Below, in pieces: positions 1 to 10,739 of a DNA stretch of 64,000 bases; the first letter of the stretch is position 1; every line of letters starts with the position of its first letter. Under the pieces are notes generated by a model that saw only the letters and a list, made by a program, of their open reading frames with translations, did no database searches and was not told where the DNA came from. Source of the DNA: Triatoma infestans (lineage: Eukaryota; Arthropoda; Insecta; Hemiptera; Reduviidae). Position numbers and translations under genes: made by a program. The stretch covers positions 248,001-312,000 of the forward strand of contig JAAEAF010014367.1 of assembly GCA_011037195.1 (NCBI GenBank), in the 5' to 3' direction.

Positions 1-321
1 TGGAGTCTCATCGCTGGGTGAGATCTCCACACAAGTGACTCTGGTAAATTGTATCTTTAGGCACATTTACTATTGTATTTATATACAGATGTAAATTACA
101 AATAAATGAAAAATAAATTATATTTTACAATTTGTGGTGGTGTGTGAAGAAAATAACTCAAAAACAACTACTTGCTCTCTCTATCTCTCTCTTGCACTCT
201 AACTCTTTCTCTCTGACTGAAAGGTTACAATAAATTTTCCATCAACTAAAAGAACTATTTTTCTGATTTTTTTTTTAATAAGTGGTGCGATTTTCTGGAA
301 AACGGCCCAATAAATATATTT
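1..321. other. AT-rich stretch, no gene seen
   Basis: No coding sequence or repeat with copies elsewhere in the window was recognised. A CT-rich low-complexity run lies around 172-215. The family-A repeat starts immediately after. Confidence 0.5.
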
Positions 322-1332
322 TTACTTTCCTTACTCCTAGTAAGAGGAAGTATAGTAATCGTGTCCAATTTTCGATATCGAGTTTTCACCGGAAATATCC
401 GTTTTGAGGTCCCTTGAGTCCAAAAAAGTGGTTTTTAGCAAATGATCTGTGTGTGTGTGTATGTGTGTATATATATATGTATGTATGTATGTGAACAGCA
501 TAGCTCAAAAACGAAAAACCGTAGAAAGTTGAAACTTGATATTCCGTTTAGGTATCACCATGGGATTTGACACTACGTTATGTGTCAAAATACCTCAACC
601 GGAAGTTCTACTTTACTAGTTGGATTTTTTACTTTTTTGCGATTTTCTCAAAAGTGGCTCCGACGATTTTCTTTAAACTTGAAACATCAACCACACATAC
701 AAAGAGCTACAACTTTTATTTGAAACATTTCTCCGGGAAAATGCATGAAGGGCACTTTTGGGGGAGGGGTGGGGTTAGGTTTCCATCTAAAGTGCTATTT
801 CAGTTTATTAGACAATTCTGTCATCTAAATAATGTTAATTAGAATTAAATATGTTGTTGAAATTCCGAGTTTGAAAAAATTGGATAACCGGAAGTGCGTT
901 TACTTTACTACTTTATTAAACGATTTATTCTGTTTATCGCAATTTTCTCCAAAATGGCTTCGACGATTTTTTTGAAACTTCATATATAAACTAAACATGC
1001 AAAGATCTACATCTTTTATTTAAAACATTTCTTTGGGAAAATTCTTTAAGGGCACTTTTAGGGGAGTGGTGGGGTTATGTTTTTCTCTAAAGTGCTATCA
1101 TAGTTGATTATACAATTCTATCATCCAAACATAATTAATTAGAAATAAATAGATGGCTGAAATTCGAGTTTCAAGAAAATTAGTAAACCGGAAGTGCGCT
1201 TTTACTCAACAGTTTTTTCAGTTTTCGACGAATTTCATTAAATTTGGTACACAAACTATAAAATTTGTCAATTATAATTTTGAGAACTGGAGTAAGAGAA
1301 AGTTGTGTGAGTGTTTCACACCAGATTTTTTT
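322..1332 (+). repeat. Family-A interspersed repeat, copy 1 (near full length)
   Basis: Near-complete copy of the commonest repeat in the window. It starts with a terminal motif close to ACTTTCTCTTACTCC and ends with GGAGTAAGAGAAAGT at about 1289-1303, followed by GTGTGAGTGTTTCACACC and a T run. Inside are a TG/TA microsatellite (about 448-492) and three related modules of roughly 270 bp, each with a GGAAGT motif, a phrase like TGGCTCCGACGATTTTC, and a G-rich GGGGAGGGGTGGGGTTA run. Short frames inside it are chance frames. No transposase was seen, so it is non-autonomous or of unknown mechanism. Confidence 0.8.
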
Positions 1333-1843
1333 AAATTGCGTTATTTTACTGCATAGAGTAATTACTTTAGTAATGTTAATGTATATTTTCCTTTTTTGCT
1401 TCAGAGTAGCTTATTACCATTGTTATTATTGCTTCTTCCTACGATCGGTTAAATTTTATATTATCTGAACTTACTTTCTGTTTATCCCATTAATGGCGAT
1501 ACATTTATTTGTGATTAATATTATATAGATGATAGTATCGTATAATAAATTGAAATGGTCCTTTAGAGGAAAGCATAACCGTTAATTCTCTTTCAAAACC
1601 CTTCTTATAAATATTCTCAGAAAAGAAGGTTTCAAACAAAACTGGTAGATATAATTAGTATACCATGTTTCAAGAAACCTAATGGTGTCCTGGTGGAAAC
1701 AAAAATTGTAGAAAACTGAAAAAAAAAAACTGTTTAGTTAAATTACACTTTCGATCAATCGATTATTTTCAAACTGGAATTTTGACAATACACTTAATTC
1801 TAATTTATATTTTCTAATTCTAATTTATAATTCTATTTTATCT
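1333..1843. other. AT-rich stretch, nothing recognised
   Basis: Between two repeats. A run of A at 1720-1729; no exon-like frame, RNA gene or repeat relationship was seen. Confidence 0.4.
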
Positions 1844-1994
1844 GTAGTAGCATGCATATTTCTAAATATTCCTGACCGGTTTCGGATTTTGATCCATCGT
1901 CAGAGTATCAATTTCGTGTAGAGAGTTACTTCATACTGAATGTTTCTGTTGACTTGTTGATTGTATGTGCGAAAGGTTATAAGGTTATCATTTA
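1844..1994. repeat. Repeat D fragment with hammerhead-like motif
   Basis: Shares its sequence with 22955-23320, 30035-30456 and 31676-32037: TAGCATGCATATTTC, then CCTGACCGGTTTCGG, then a GTGTAGAGAGTT block and a GGTTATAAGGTTAT block. On the minus strand 1874-1903 reads CTGACGA, a T, a GGAT/ATCC hairpin, then GAAAC and CGGTC, matching the order of a hammerhead ribozyme core. A LINE has inserted at its right end. Confidence 0.65.
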
Positions 1995-2847
1995 TCTAAT
2001 TTATATTCTACCCTCAGTACTCGCCGAAACATTAATGCCGGGATCCCTCAGGGATCGGTTCTTAGCCCTATCCTATTTATAATTTACACATACGACATAC
2101 CTACATTCAATACATCCGTTCTGGCTACTTACGCAGACGACACTCTCCTCCTTTCAAGACATCGCAACCTTATTGAATCCATAGATAACTTACAACGGAT
2201 TGGTTCCACAAATGGAAAGTAGACATCAACGTACAAAAGACACAGGCAAAAATTTTCACTCTTAGACGAATACAACCAGCAAAAACGCTGATTAACAACA
2301 ATGACATACAGTGGAAGAAAGCAGACGAAACACTTGAATATCTTGATCTACAGCTCGACACAAGACTCCTCACTTGGACTCCGCACGTAACATTCAAGTT
2401 AAAACAGGCCTATCAAACATTAAGACAGCTCTATCCATTGATTAACAAACGAACGCCACTTAAACCGCAATGCTCCAGACTACTCTATATCTCTATACTC
2501 AGACCTATACTGACTTACGCCTGTTCCGTATGGATAGGGGCTTTGAAGACTGCAATGTACAGATTACAAACCTTCCCAAATAAAGTCCTACGCATCGCCT
2601 TGGGAGCATCGTGGTTCATACGTAACGAGCAAATCCACAGGAAACTCAACATGCCAACAATTAAAGACTTCATAGACAAGACAGCAATGAGATTTTTAGA
2701 AAACCTACTAACTGCCTCAATTATCTTATAAATAATATTTATTAACAATGTACCAATTTTGTTATGATTTATGAATTGATGTTTGTAAGGCAGAAATAAG
2801 CTGCCGGGCAAATAAAATGATTTTTTTTCTTCTTTCTAATTTATATT
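1995..2847 (+). mobile_element. 5'-truncated Jockey-like LINE with 13-bp target duplication
   Basis: The insertion (2008-2834) is flanked by a perfect 13-bp direct repeat, TCTAATTTATATT at 1995-2007 and 2835-2847, the mark of target-primed reverse transcription. It keeps the end of a reverse transcriptase: the AGIPQGSVLSPILF motif near 2035-2080, the catalytic YADDT near 2130, and from about 2213 in a shifted frame the thumb and C-terminal region (PILTYACSVW, NKVLRIALGASWF) to a stop at 2731. One frameshift near 2200 breaks the frame. The 3' end is a short AT-rich UTR ending in a polypyrimidine-containing tail. No endonuclease or ORF1 remains. Confidence 0.85.
2035..2731 (+). pseudogene. Reverse transcriptase fragment, Jockey-like, frameshifted
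   Basis: Remnant of the LINE polymerase. The first part carries the PQGSVLSP and YADD motifs of the palm domain; the second part (2213-2731) is open for about 170 codons and matches the C-terminal region of Jockey-clade reverse transcriptases. The shift near 2200 between the two frames makes it non-functional. Clade assignment rests on motif style only. Confidence 0.8.
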
Positions 2848-2914
2848 ATACATATAATGAACTAAATTAACACTTTAAGGGAAAGCATCCCCAAATGGAT
2901 GAATGAATAAGTTC

Positions 2915-3205
2915 CCTGTAAAATGTTTCAAATAAAAGTCATAGGTCTATAGTTATGTAATGTATTATATATAAAATTTAATAGAATTATGAAGCCCCAT
3001 TTTCGACAAAATCGCAAAAACTGAAAAATCTATTTAGTAAAGTGGTGGTACTTCCTGTTAGTGTTCCTATTATGCAATTTTGTCAGATAACTTACTGTCG
3101 GATCCATGGTAATACCAAACACTGTAAGAGAAAGTAAACATTGATTTTAGGAGCGTTTTTTTTTTGGGAACGGTGACGTTAGACTTCACTCTAAAGTGTC
3201 ATATT
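2915..3205 (-). repeat. Family-A fragment
   Basis: Diverged piece in reverse orientation. It has the AAATGTTTCAAATAAAAGT block, a block like AAAATCGCAAAAACTGAAAA, the GTCAGATAACTTACTGTCGG segment, and a GTAAGAGAAAGTA terminus near 3128-3138. Confidence 0.6.
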
Positions 3206-3585
3206 AATTATTTCCTCCTTTCTCATAAACTAGGGCTTATTAAATTCTTTTAAAATTTCTAAATTTGAATAAATTTTGTCATTTTTGTCAATTTGGAACA
3301 AATTTTTGAAGAATTTTATATTTTGAAGAATTCATAAAGAAATGATGAAAAAAGTTTAGTACATTTTATACAAAATAAAAATGTTTCTCTTTTTTTTCTT
3401 TTTTTTTTTTTTTTTTGTATTATCTTTCAGAATTTGTAGAATAATAACAAAAAAATTTAAAAAAAATGTAATAGAAACGACCTCCTCTAAAGAGAGCAAA
3501 TACCACAGAACGTGATAATTTTTTTCTGACCTGATTATACTCATCCTTCCGACTATTATTGATATTTTTTTTAAATTCTTAACAG
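3206..3585. other. AT-rich stretch with poly-T, nothing recognised
   Basis: Contains an interrupted T run at about 3388-3417. The minus-strand reading frame here is largely lysine from that run and is not credible as a gene. Confidence 0.5.
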
Positions 3586-3813
3586 ATAGTATTGTCATGG
3601 CAGAAGTTATTTTGTTAATATTATACATTATTCTTCTTAATACACTATATATTGAAACTAAAAGTTACGCAAGTATCTATTTCTTAGAAGGTGCGTCAAT
3701 AACTGCAGTCATTGTCGCCCAGTGTATTTCTCACTGTATTCCCGACTCCGAGGAGTATTCTTACGTTTCAGTTTTTCCACCAAAAATTCTCCCAATGATT
3801 ATTAGTGTGACAT
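3586..3813 (+). CDS. Possible exon or small ORF with hydrophobic N-terminus (weak)
   Basis: A plausible acceptor (AATTCTTAACAG, ending 3585) precedes an ATG at 3597 in good context (GTCATGG). The frame runs 72 codons to a stop at 3813. Residues 4-18 (ILLILYIILLNTLYI) look like a signal-peptide core. A strong donor-like GAAG|GTGCGT sits at 3690/3691 and would leave phase 1, so this could be a first coding exon for a secreted or membrane protein. The rest has no recognised domain. It does not fit the phase-0 tetraspanin exons downstream. It may be chance. Confidence 0.25.
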
Positions 3814-3829
3814 AAAATGTGTGATAATA

Positions 3830-4035
3830 ATCATCCACCGGAAAAATGCGATTTTACTAAATTTTTCAGTTTTTCGCAAGAAATGCCTTCCACGATATTC
3901 ATTTACTTTATTATATAATATTTATACACATAAATACTTTCACTTTTATTTAAAACATTTTCCTGTAAAAACTGATTTTGTGGGGGGGTTTTCTGGGAAC
4001 AGTGCGTTGTGCTTTCGTCCAAAGTTCCACTTAGG
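3830..4035 (+). repeat. Family-A fragment
   Basis: One diverged module: a CACCGGAAAAATG start, a TTTTATTTAAAACATTTTCC block and a G-run followed by GGGAACAGTGCG. Related to 38840-39270 and 59870-60450. Confidence 0.5.
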
Positions 4036-4350
4036 TACATATAATGGGGTTGTTGAAGGAGAGAAATGGTCTGGTTTGAATGAATTCACAGAATGTGATT
4101 AACACTGTATAATATAATAAGTGACACAGCCTACCTGGACTTTACACTTGAAATGATAGAGTATGGTATAGTAGTAAAGGGTAATGACACAATAGGCTGT
4201 ATGAACTCAGTAGTATGAACTGTTCTATATCTGCGTCTCGTCGCTGTATTTATGTGGCTTCTCCCACTCTAGCCCGAGAGAGTGGTCCTGGCATTTTGTC
4301 TCTCTTTCTCACTTATGAATACGCTCTTTGGATACTATTGCAGTACAATG
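4036..4350 (-). repeat. Family-B repeat (LTR-like)
   Basis: Read on the minus strand it has the family order: a CTCTCTCGGGCTAGAGTGGG block, a TATA-like region, a TGTAAAGTCCAGG motif, then a T/C-rich end closing on CCCATTATA. Relatives lie at 30530-30830, 33720-33950, 34010-34400, 38500-38850, 55204-55855 and 59552-59870. No coding sequence. The TATA and downstream block resemble a solo LTR or TRIM, but no clean TG..CA ends or target duplication were found. Confidence 0.55.
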
Positions 4351-4406
4351 TATAGTTTTTGCTTACTATATAATATAAGGCACATTTTTTTATTTTTTTT
4401 TTTTTG

Positions 4407-4860
4407 TTATAGCGGGTTATTGCACTGCGACTTTGCGACTTGAAAGATCTATTGTGTATCCCGGAGCCTTCTCAGTGCACTGCCGGCCTCCGAGCAGTTT
4501 TCTCTAGCTACAGACAACTCTGCCCATCACCGGACAGTAATCAGTAGAGGCTCCTAGGAAGAGAAAATCTAAGGGCACCATACTGGATTCGAACCCGAGA
4601 CTTCCGCATTGCTAACCCAGCGCGCTACCACTGAGCTAATCCCTTTCTTCTCCCTTATCTGACGCCAATTAACTGACGGAGACCCTAGTTTGTGTACTGT
4701 GTTTGTTTTTTTTCAGTAAAGTTTAGAGTGTATGTAGTTTAAGTGTATTGTGTACTGTTCTGAAGAAATGCATGGAATACTGAGCTGGTGGTAACCCGTG
4801 GGGTCGCTACTCCCCAAGTAACTGCATGCAAAAGATACTCCTTGCGGGCTAACGCAACAC
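4407..4860 (-). repeat. Composite of SINE-C and repeat E
   Basis: On the minus strand, 4573-4650 begins GGGATTAGCTCAGTGGTAGC and includes CGGGTTCGAATCC, tRNA-like A and B boxes, followed by a body with CTAGGAGCC, GAGAACACTGC-like and AGATCTTTC blocks. The adjoining 4655-4860 (repeat E: GTGTATTGTGTACTGTTCTG, GGTAACCCGTGGGGTCGC, AACTGCATGCAA) recurs next to SINE-C at 11866-11914 plus 13841-13985, so the two travel together. Confidence 0.7.
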
Positions 4861-4869
4861 GTTAGAAGC

Positions 4870-5285
4870 GTTGATAGAATTCCAAATTTGAAAAATCCAA
4901 AATATTCTTCTAACTGAAAGTGCAACTTTGCAGCTAGGTAGGTTTTTGAGTATTCTGGAATTTTCTCAAAAACGGCTACAGATTTTCTTATAACTTGGAA
5001 TTCACTCACTGTACAAATAAAAACATACCACATTTATATGAAATGTTTTTCGAAAAACCTAATTTACAGAGATTTTCCGCGGTCTTTGTTTGAAGGAGGT
5101 TTGGGTTAGGTTTGAATTTAATATGCACAAGCTTTGTTAGTTTTGTAAGAGGGTGCTCTATACAAGTATAACTCTATCACCTTTTTATTTTTTTTTATGA
5201 ACAGCCCAACTGAACATTGTAAGCTGCGATTTTATGTTAGAAAGGTCGTGTGAGTGTTTCACATAAAAAATTTTTTGTTCAACTT
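4870..5285 (+). repeat. Family-A fragment
   Basis: Diverged modules from a TGATAGAATTCCAAATTTGA block to a terminus reading GTCGTGTGAGTGTTTCACAT plus a T run. The minus-strand frame across it is spurious. Confidence 0.55.
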
Positions 5286-5702
5286 ATCCAACGATATTGT
5301 AATTAATAACAACTGCGTAGATTCTATTATTTGCTATAATTAAGATACAATATTTTTCCAAATACCATAAAATTATTTCTATTGGCGCTTATAATAATTT
5401 TAATTGTGGTTTAATTTGTTTCTGTACAGGTGGTGAATAAACATTCTGAATAGGAAATTTATAGTTGTATAAACAAGGCTCGGAGCACAGGTGTTTCACA
5501 GATATTTGTATTAAATGTGTCCAATGGTAATATAGTTCCACCACTGGTAATGCTAATTACCAATCTATTTGCTTTATTATCACAATAAACATATGCAAAG
5601 TTAACATAAATACTTTTCCTATATACTTGTTTTATTATATATATTATTATCCTGGGAGACACCCAAAGTAAATTAATGGTTGTTGTAATTTTTTTGTTAT
5701 AA
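5286..5702. other. AT-rich stretch, nothing recognised
   Basis: No exon-like frame or repeat copy was identified. Confidence 0.4.
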
Positions 5703-5982
5703 GTGTAGTGGGATCAGATGTCTTGGAGAGAGTTATGATGCGATGAATAGTTGGGAGTTAGTTAGAGATTTTTAGAGAGTTGTTATTCGAAATGTGAACT
5801 ACTAATTTACGAAAATAGATATATATTTTAACAATAATTTAACGTTTGAAAAATATAACTACAATTAATTTAAAATGATTTAAAAGGTAACTAGAATGCA
5901 CAATTATAATGATTGATGAATAAATATATGTTTAAATACTTAGATAGGGACGCGCTCCGATGTATGAATATATCACTCGTAG
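5703..5982 (+). repeat. Fragment of the solo-LTR family seen at 12994-13779
   Basis: Aligns by eye with 13003-13265: GATCAGATGTCTTGG, TTTTAGAGAGTTGTTATTCG, ATATTTTAACAAT, GATGCACAATT-like, and TAGGGACGCGCTC blocks in the same order. It is cut by the poly-A end of a minus-strand LINE at 5987. Confidence 0.7.
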
Positions 5983-5984
5983 AA

Positions 5985-7200
5985 TTTTTTTTTTTTTTTT
6001 TTTTTTTTTCTGGCATTAGCCTTGACGCCATACAGCCATAGCTCTTAATTGTACATAGCTTGCAAACTATTTTATCTTGTTTAAATTACTATAAGGCACA
6101 GTTTTGAAACGGGATGCTTTCCTACTTCTGATACACACACAAACAAAATGACACATGTACACCAAAAAACATTCGCACCGATAGAAGTAGAGTACTTGAT
6201 ATTCCTCTACTCCTTTTTGTACTTAAAACTAAAATAAAAACATATATACAGACTTAACCTAACCTAAACCATTCTCGCCAATAAATACTTTCATGCTAAT
6301 AAATACATTCATTCAAAACTAATTAAGCCTAATCTAATTTATATTTCATCTTCACCAAACATATTTCACTCAAAGCTAAGAGCTTGAATGGAGTAGAGTA
6401 CTCGATATTCCTCTACTCCTTTTGACTTATACCTAAATTAAAACCCTACAAATATTTATATTAAAATAATTTGCAAGACTACACTTTTAAGCGCACACTA
6501 TATTTTGACCTCAATTTGACTTAAATATTCCATTATAAATTCGGTCACTTTTATGTCCTCTATTTTTAGAATAGTTATGTAGTTGAATGGAGTTGTGATT
6601 AGTGGACTAAGTTTATTGAATAAAACATTCCTCTGTTGAATAAAAGCTGGACAAATCATGATTATATGTTCTAAATTTTCCACCTCTCCACACAGCATAC
6701 AGTAAGGGTAGAGCTCGGCACCTATTTTATGGAGATACTCCTTACATATGCCATGGTTAGATCTGAGTCGGCAGATAGTTTTGATTACATTCTTCTTCAA
6801 AACATGTTCACTATACCAAGGTTGTTTATTTACTTCTGGGTTAATTCTTTTATAGAACATGCCTTTATTGCCAGTAGCGAATTTAATTTGCCATATTTTC
6901 ATAATAGATGTTTTTAATTCTGTCAGTGAATCCCTCCATGGGAGTTTCACTTCGTGCTCAACTCCCTGAATAGTGGCTCTCTTTGCTAATACGTCTGCAT
7001 ATTCATTTCCCCTAATGCCTATGTGAGCTTTGATCCAAACAAACCTGACATTTATGCCAATATTTTTTAAATTATTAAATCTAGTAATAATTTCAGTTTC
7101 TAGATGGTTTAAATTGGACAGTGTCATATAATTTGCTAATTTCGACAACGCACTCTGGCTGTCTGTTAATAATAAGCCAGAGGGGGTGGGGGGGGGGTCA
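5985..7200 (-). mobile_element. 5'-truncated LINE, minus strand
   Basis: Read on the minus strand it ends in a long poly-A (T run 5987-6010 on the + strand) after a 3' UTR with GAGGAATATCGAGTACTC-like repeats. The coding part is the RNase H and zinc-finger end of the polymerase. The 5' truncation is at the G run near 7180-7197. Its 3' UTR style recurs at 8440-9030, 10740-11135 and 45950-46110. Confidence 0.8.
6498..7190 (-). pseudogene. LINE RNase H domain and C-terminal zinc-finger region, truncated
   Basis: The frame holds LLLTDSQSALSKL (the conserved Asp of RNase H with the following Ser), then FVWIKAHIGIRGNEYADVLAKRA, the late RNase H motif with its His and last Asp. After it comes CRLRSNHGICKEYL and a CMLCGEVENLEHIIMICP segment, the Cys/His finger that ends many Jockey/I-type LINE polymerases. 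The stop is at 6498. The upstream part of RNase H, with its first Asp and Glu, is missing. Confidence 0.85.
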
Positions 7201-8440
7201 CGTTTATTTTGAAATATACTCGTATCTTGTGGCAATACGCAAAAATAAGATCAAAACAAAACCCAGATAAAGTAGATTTGAGGTTATACCAAACGGGACA
7301 GGTTACTGAGGGATGAAGTATTTGATAAAATAAAATAGATTCTAGGTATTTGTAATTTTTCACATTTTTTTCTATGTTCATATAAATTAAAAACCAATTT
7401 AATATGGTTACAAAAAAAAAATAATAATCTAATATTTAACACGTTAGCGAAGTATTTTTTACTAGTCTCATCAGTTTGTGCGGTCAACTCTGATATTGAG
7501 TGTGCAAAATGTCTTACTTCTCTTAGATGTCAAATAAATAAGTATTACGTAGTTGTGAGGAATCCGCGAGTTAAGTTGCAATTTTGTTTGTTCAATATTA
7601 TTGGTGCTCTCTTTTGGAGTACAATGTAATCACTGTCTGCGTAGGGACTTTTCTCCACCATCTCTAATATTTATATATTTTTAATTATTTTTTGTTTTTA
7701 TATTTATTTATTTAATTGCAATAATTAGGTGTAACTAAAAATCATTTAAAGATTGTTCAAATATTGTCGTAGTTTGGAACATTGTTTATATTAAAAGTTA
7801 ATGTCTAAAATCAAAATCAAAATTTATTTAATGATAATAATAAACGTGTCAACTTTATTAACTTAATCCATTATAAGCAAATTGAGTGGGGAGGCATTCT
7901 AATCTGCTTGATGTTAAATACTGGCCATATAAAAATTCTGTATTTACCTGGTTACTTTTATTTTTGACTTTTCCATTAAATTGTTGCAGATATCGTTCTG
8001 AAAGAATGGTTTACATATTTGGTTAGTTTATTTTTTTTTTAGTATCGCTTGAGACAAATTTTCGAAATTGAGTTTTCCAGGGAATTATATGTATTTTCTT
8101 TAATTATTATTATTTTTATTCTTTTTTTATATTTTTTTTTTGAGCGCATCGACAGCTTTGCCCCGTATTCATTATATATCTTTCCAGTCTGTGGCCACTC
8201 GAGCTGGGATGACACCAGTACCTTATTTGGCAGCCAAACACAATACTTTGCTCAGCAAAGTAGGGTGGAGCCATTGGATATGTTAATTTTCTTCCCACAC
8301 ATCCCCACTTATGTCATCGATCTGGTCGACAAGGGGGAATGTGGAATATTATTGTGTCATCCCTTAACTTGTAGAACTTATTGGGGAGGAGGGTCGAACA
8401 AAAACCAAAAGCATCATTTCCATCTGATATTGTAATTTTC
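7201..8440. other. AT-rich stretch, no gene supported
   Basis: Several short frames occur (for example 8049-8435 +), but none has a recognisable domain, splice-site support or relationship to other parts of the window. T runs at 8028-8040 and 8133-8142. Confidence 0.4.
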
Positions 8441-9030
8441 ATAGATACTTAGAAGATTAAGTTGTATGACATTGTTTAGGAAGGCTATTGAACAAACTAA
8501 CTGAGGAGTGCAGTACTTTGAACATATGTTGCTGCACCTTCTATTAACATGCTAATCCTAACTTAAACAAAACCTAAGGGGTTGAAATACTTTTATAAAT
8601 TTTCTTTCAACCCCAAAAGATAAAAATACTAATCTAACCATTTATACCGCATTCTCGCTAATAAATACATTCTCGCCAGTAAATACATTCACACTACAAA
8701 ACCGTTCACGTTAATTAATACATTCTTGCTAATAAATACATTCATACTAAGTATATACGAAGGGGAAAGTACTCAATATTCCTTTCCCCTTTAAAATAAC
8801 TAACCTAATGGGTGAAGTACTAAATATTCCTTCACCCACATTTGCCTAAACTAATTACTAAATCTACTTTTGTTATATAGATTTATATCTTTCAAATAAT
8901 CGAATAGCCTCCTTATGTAAGGAGAACCCTCTTGTAGAACGACGCGCTTATCATGTGGCAGCCCTGTTCTTTCTCTCTGCCTGTACAGTGCCTGCCACCC
9001 TTCCAACACGTGCGCTACCATCAGCCTCTC
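8440..9030 (-). repeat. LINE 3'-UTR-like repeat
   Basis: Contains several spaced copies of AATAAATACATTC and blocks such as GAAAGTACTCAATATTCCTT and GTGAAGTACTAAATATTCC. The same vocabulary appears downstream of the LINE coding region at 6060-6440 (same strand), so this is probably the tail of a related element whose coding part is gone. Confidence 0.55.
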
Positions 9031-9177
9031 TCGGCATTTAATTATTATTTAATTTGTATATAAAATGAAAAAAAAAAGCAACGCAACACAATATAAAGGA
9101 TAATTGATATAGATAGTGTGGCAAAAAGATTTTGGGTGAAGGCCTATTTGTATCCCACGTAGAGTCATAAGTTTTGT

Positions 9178-9300
9178 TTTCCTCTACCGGACCGGACAAT
9201 GAGCTTATAGAGGCTCTTAGAAAGAGAAAATCCAAGAGCTGCCAGCTGGACTCGACCTCCGCGTGAGAGCCAGTGCGCTACAAACTGAGCTATTCCCTTC
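9178..9300 (-). repeat. SINE-C fragment
   Basis: The minus strand begins with a tRNA-like head (GGGAATAGCTCAGTTTGTAG) and continues to a B-box-like segment and the TTTCTCTTTCTAAGAGCC block of SINE-C. The 3' half is missing. Confidence 0.6.
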
Positions 9301-9304
9301 CCAC

Positions 9305-10272
9305 TTTTAACATGCTTTTCTGCTCACACAACTTAAAATAAACTAGGCTCTTTGTACAAACCAGTCAGCCAACTATATAGTATTCAAATATCAAATGCTT
9401 ATATGTTTCTTATACAAATAAATTATAAGCATACATAAATTTAAGGACTCACTTTTTTTACACATTGGTTTAACTAAACTAGGCAACTTGAGTTTGACAT
9501 TGAACGCGAGTTATAAAATAAACTTTAGGTCTCTCTATAATATTGTTAATGTTAATTTTTAATTTATTTTTCTAGAACTATAAAAAAAAAAAATCTTAAG
9601 TAACCTCTAAGAGGCTGTTACTACATTCAATAAGGTTGTGGAAGCATTAGATTCAAATTAAATTACATTAAAGAAAAATTATATTATGTTAACTGATATA
9701 TAATTATTATTAAATTTATTTGAATATTTTTGAAATAAAATGTTTAATTTAAGAAATTTTACTTTAATATTATTATTATCTACATTTTATCAATATCATT
9801 CGATCCTTTAAAAATATATTTAATTCAAATGTGGGCAATACGTCCTTTTTTTAAGTACAACTTAAACCATTGATTTTAGTAGAATAATTGCCAAATTATT
9901 CAATTGCTATAAAGTTTTCTATTCTTTTAACAAAAATGTAAGAAATACCAAAAAAAAAAAAAAAAAAGAATTAAAAATCGATAAAAAATCCAATTGATAG
10001 ACAGACATAACTAATATACAGATTTAGAAGAGGAAAAAATCAGGAGAACATTATAAATGAACTGACAGAACTTTAGCATCGTTTTTCCACTTGCTATTTG
10101 CATTTGATGGAATACAATATTATTTTATATTCATAGCTTTTTAAAATAAATTGCTTTTCATATTTTTAAGTGCTCTGTTTTTTTTTCTTTTTTCATCAAT
10201 AATATTACAAACAAACAAAAAAATAAGTGGAAAACATTAAAATGTTCCCGTTTTATTGTTTTATTAACAAAA
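9305..10272. other. AT-rich stretch, nothing recognised
   Basis: Very A/T-rich, with A runs at 9582-9594 and 9950-9967. No frame, exon or repeat copy could be supported. Confidence 0.4.
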
Positions 10273-10287
10273 TTCCTTTTTTTCCAG

Positions 10288-10335
10288 TTCTATTACGTAT
10301 CAGGATCAAGAGAGCCTGTTGCTAAACTAATCTGA
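10288..10335 (+). CDS. Possible terminal exon (weak)
   Basis: A good acceptor (CCTTTTTTTCCAG, ending 10287) precedes a 15-codon open stretch, FYYVSGSREPVAKLI, then TGA at 10333-10335. It looks like the end of a real protein in composition, but it is short and no upstream partner exon was found. Read in phase 1 it would instead end in a basic, cysteine-containing tail at an earlier stop. Could be chance. Confidence 0.22.
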   Translation, partial: FYYVSGSREPVAKLI

Positions 10336-10739
10336 TGTTTGGGTTTGATATTACGATGGAAATTATTTTTTTGTGATAGTTAAAAATTGAATAATCCATG
10401 CCATAGTAGTCTGTGGATTTTATCCTAAAAGCGGGCGGGTGCTCACGTAGATATTATAACGTAGTCTCGTATACCACCAAAGATTTAAAAAATTATTTAA
10501 AAAAAAAAAAAGGAATGACGTAAAAAACTCACATATACTCGTAACATTCTCTTACTGCAATTAACACATTTATGAAATTAATAAATTTTCTTTAAACTTG
10601 AGACATTTTTATTTAGCTCTCATATAAATAGAGAGATTGGTAAAGATTACATGTATCTGCACAAGGCAGGTGTACATAATATTTAATGTCACATAAATTC
10701 CTCACAAGCATACATTTGGACAAAAATTATATATAATTT

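Noticed and set aside
567..842. 91-codon frame
   Set aside because: Lies within a family-A repeat; similar frames in other copies arise from the same DNA and are broken differently.
3356..3628. 90-codon minus frame with poly-lysine
   Set aside because: Made by a T run; no start, domain or splice support.
4573..4650. Genuine tRNA gene on the minus strand
   Set aside because: A and B boxes are present but the same head recurs at five other places, always with the same SINE body, and no full cloverleaf with an acceptor stem was seen.
6255..6270. Telomere-like CCTAA repeats
   Set aside because: Only two units (TAACCTAACCTAAACC) inside a LINE 3' UTR; not an array.
5975..7225. Target duplication ACTCGTA around the minus LINE
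   Set aside because: ACTCGTA occurs at 5968-5974 and 7218-7224, but on the right side about 20 bp lie between it and the recognised coding end, so it is not secure.
8049..8435. 128-codon plus frame
   Set aside because: First third is a T-rich run; no recognisable domain, and the start has no splice or promoter context.
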